Source: CAYMRB01 sp964392615
GTDB taxonomy: Bacteria > Planctomycetota > UBA8108
Direction: 5' to 3'
Length of the DNA stretch: 23,423 bases
NCBI GenBank assembly: GCA_964392615.1
Contig: CAYMRB010000111.1
Span: forward strand, 1-23,423
The notes beneath the pieces were generated by a model. That model ran no database searches. It saw only the letters and a program-made list of their open reading frames with translations, and was not told the DNA's origin. Shown in pieces: positions 22,132-23,423 of the stretch; position 1 is the first letter of the stretch, and every line of letters begins with the position of its first letter. The position numbers and the translations under genes are program-made.

Positions 22132-23332
22132 CCTCGTGCAGGTGAGCGTCGGCAGGACGCACGTTCGACCGCGGTATATCCGCACCGACGACGATCGCTC
22201 GCTCGACCTCGCGGCGACGCTGATCGCGATTTTCGAGTCGACGATTGGTCGCACGCGAGGCGCGCTCAAGGGCGAGCTCGCGGATCACCTCGGCACCGGA
22301 ACGGAGTTTCAGCTTCACCGCGGGCTCGCGAAGCTCCTCGAGGATCGGTGCGAGTTCGAGACGCGCGCCGATGTCGATCCGGTCGAGCTGCGCCGCGTCG
22401 TGTTCGAGGCGGCAGCAGCGGAATACCGGCGCGAGAGCACAGAGGAGGCGACGACGTTCGATCGCGCGACGGTACTCCAGAGCGCTGCCGCAACGCTCGA
22501 GCTCGACGCCGAGGCCGTCGACGCCGCGCTCTTCGCCGACCTCAAGGACGAGCAGGTCCTCAAGGAGTTCGAGCGTCCGAGCACGGAGTGGCTCCTCGAG
22601 CGGTACAACGTCGCGCTCGCGCAGGCTGTCCTCCTGCGCGCGACCGTGCTCGAGGTCGAGGTCCGCGCGCAGAGCCCGGCGCGCTACCGCGAGCTCTTCC
22701 GCAAGATGAAGTTCCTGCGACTCCTCTACGAGGTCGAGGGCTCGGCGGAGGAAGGGTACCGCATCCGGCTCGACGGGCCGATGTCGCTCTTCAAATCGTC
22801 GCAGCGTTACGGGCTGCAGATGGCGCTCTTTCTCCCGGCGGTGCTGCACTGCGATGAGTGGCGCGTCGAGGCCACCGTGCGGTGGGGGAAGAAGCGGCGC
22901 GAGCTGAGCTTCTCCCTCGGGCTCAAGGATGGCCTGAAGCCGCACACGATCTCCAGGGGACAGTGGCAGCCGGACGAGGTTGCGTGGTTGGTCACGCAGT
23001 TCGCGAAGGTCAAGTCCGACTGGACCCTGTCGGACGACACCGAGCTGATCGACCTCGGCCGGCAGGGCATCCTGATTCCGGACTACGTGTTCACGCACGA
23101 GCCCACGGGCAAGCGAGTGTACATGGAGATCCTCGGCTTCTGGCGTCGCGGCGCCGTCGAGTCGCGTCTGAAGATCCTGCGCGAGCAAGGACCGGAAAAC
23201 CTGATCCTCGCGATCTCGAAGGAGCTCGCCGTCGACGACGACGACCTCGAGGACCTGCCCGGCGAGGTGTACGTCTTCCGCAGCGCGCCGGTCGCGAGAG
23301 AGGTGGCCAAGCTGCTGAAGGCGTGGGAGTAG
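22118..23332 (+). CDS. Bax1-like nuclease (DUF790), partner of XPB
   Basis: 404 aa from the GTG at 22118, chosen because GGAGG lies 7 bases upstream and the product then begins (M)LTADLVQVSVG, the usual DUF790 start. The N-terminal half is helical, including DLKDEQVLKEFERPSTEWLL and the LERYNVALAQAVLL motif of the family. The C-terminal domain has a PD-(D/E)xK-like nuclease core: Glu309 in DDTELIDLG, Pro321-Asp322 in ILIPDYVF and Glu337 in VYMEILGFW. In archaea Bax1 binds XPB and cuts DNA near the opened junction. The overlap with the XPB gene implies one co-translated repair unit. Activity in this organism is inferred. Confidence 0.88.
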   Translation: MLTADLVQVSVGRTHVRPRYIRTDDDRSLDLAATLIAIFESTIGRTRGALKGELADHLGTGTEFQLHRGLAKLLEDRCEFETRADVDPVELRRVVFEAAAAEYRRESTEEATTFDRATVLQSAAATLELDAEAVDAALFADLKDEQVLKEFERPSTEWLLERYNVALAQAVLLRATVLEVEVRAQSPARYRELFRKMKFLRLLYEVEGSAEEGYRIRLDGPMSLFKSSQRYGLQMALFLPAVLHCDEWRVEATVRWGKKRRELSFSLGLKDGLKPHTISRGQWQPDEVAWLVTQFAKVKSDWTLSDDTELIDLGRQGILIPDYVFTHEPTGKRVYMEILGFWRRGAVESRLKILREQGPENLILAISKELAVDDDDLEDLPGEVYVFRSAPVAREVAKLLKAWE

Positions 23333-23351
23333 CGGTGGGGGAGTCGCGTTC

Positions 23352-23423
23352 GGAGTCGGAGTCGGAGTCGGAGCCGGAGTCGGCGTCGGAGTCGGCGTCG
23401 GAGTCGGAGTCGGCGTCGGAGTC
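23352..23423. repeat. Hexanucleotide tandem repeat at right edge
   Basis: Twelve head-to-tail hexamers fill the last 72 bases: eight GGAGTC, three GGCGTC and one GGAGCC. The tract continues past the window edge. It starts 19 bases after the Bax1 stop codon. It would encode alternating Ser/Glu or Gly/Val if translated, but no start or gene supports that. Confidence 0.9.

Noticed and set aside
21929..23188. Minus-strand frame of 419 codons opposite the Bax1 gene
   Set aside because: The plus strand encodes a typical DUF790 protein; the minus frame has only charged low-complexity text.

Overview
The window is 23.4 kb of GC-rich bacterial DNA. It holds a chromosomal backbone with a complete integrated mobile element of about 9.5 kb (3545-13028) inserted in it. 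Several traits fit a Planctomycetota-like or myxobacterium-like lineage: a prepilin of the 'RAFTLVEL' type, a PEP-CTERM protein, an XPB-Bax1 helicase-nuclease pair, a tRNA-Sec gene and a RadC-like/DinG fusion. The sequence alone does not settle the phylum. Both window ends lie in hexanucleotide repeats, which suggests a contig that stopped at low-complexity DNA.

Left backbone (1-3544): a DinG-family helicase with a RadC-like JAMM domain at its N-terminus overlaps a MobA/MocA-like nucleotidyltransferase. The mobile element sits just after this pair and separates it from what looks like its original terminator at 13037-13083. The left end of the element carries a terminator-like structure of its own.

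Mobile element (3545-13028): it is bounded by an exact 18-bp direct repeat whose centre is CCTGT-N7-ACAGG. Paired GTGTGYCA motifs spaced 11 bp apart lie inside both ends and look like integrase arm-type sites. The minus strand encodes a tyrosine integrase and a coupled winged-helix-like protein. It then encodes an AlpA-like HTH protein, a 53-aa protein, a second HTH protein, a primase/DUF3987 helicase, a coupled 69-aa ORF, a coiled-coil protein and a phage-type S49 protease. No terminase, portal or capsid gene is present, so it resembles a satellite or a reduced prophage. A PEP-CTERM surface protein with its own promoter and terminator sits at the left end like a phage moron, next to a plus-strand 93-aa gene. 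Several element genes have a stem-loop directly before the Shine-Dalgarno sequence.

Right backbone (13029-23423): a cysteine-less peroxiredoxin-like protein pairs with a B3/4-domain protein, and a SirB1-family protein is divergent from them. Next come an M24 peptidase downstream of a dihydrolipoamide acyltransferase (E2), then an HDOD protein behind a strong promoter and a type IV prepilin. A tRNA-Sec gene and a flavin reductase gene follow. The window ends with an XPB helicase overlapping a Bax1 (DUF790) nuclease, a repair module best known from archaea.
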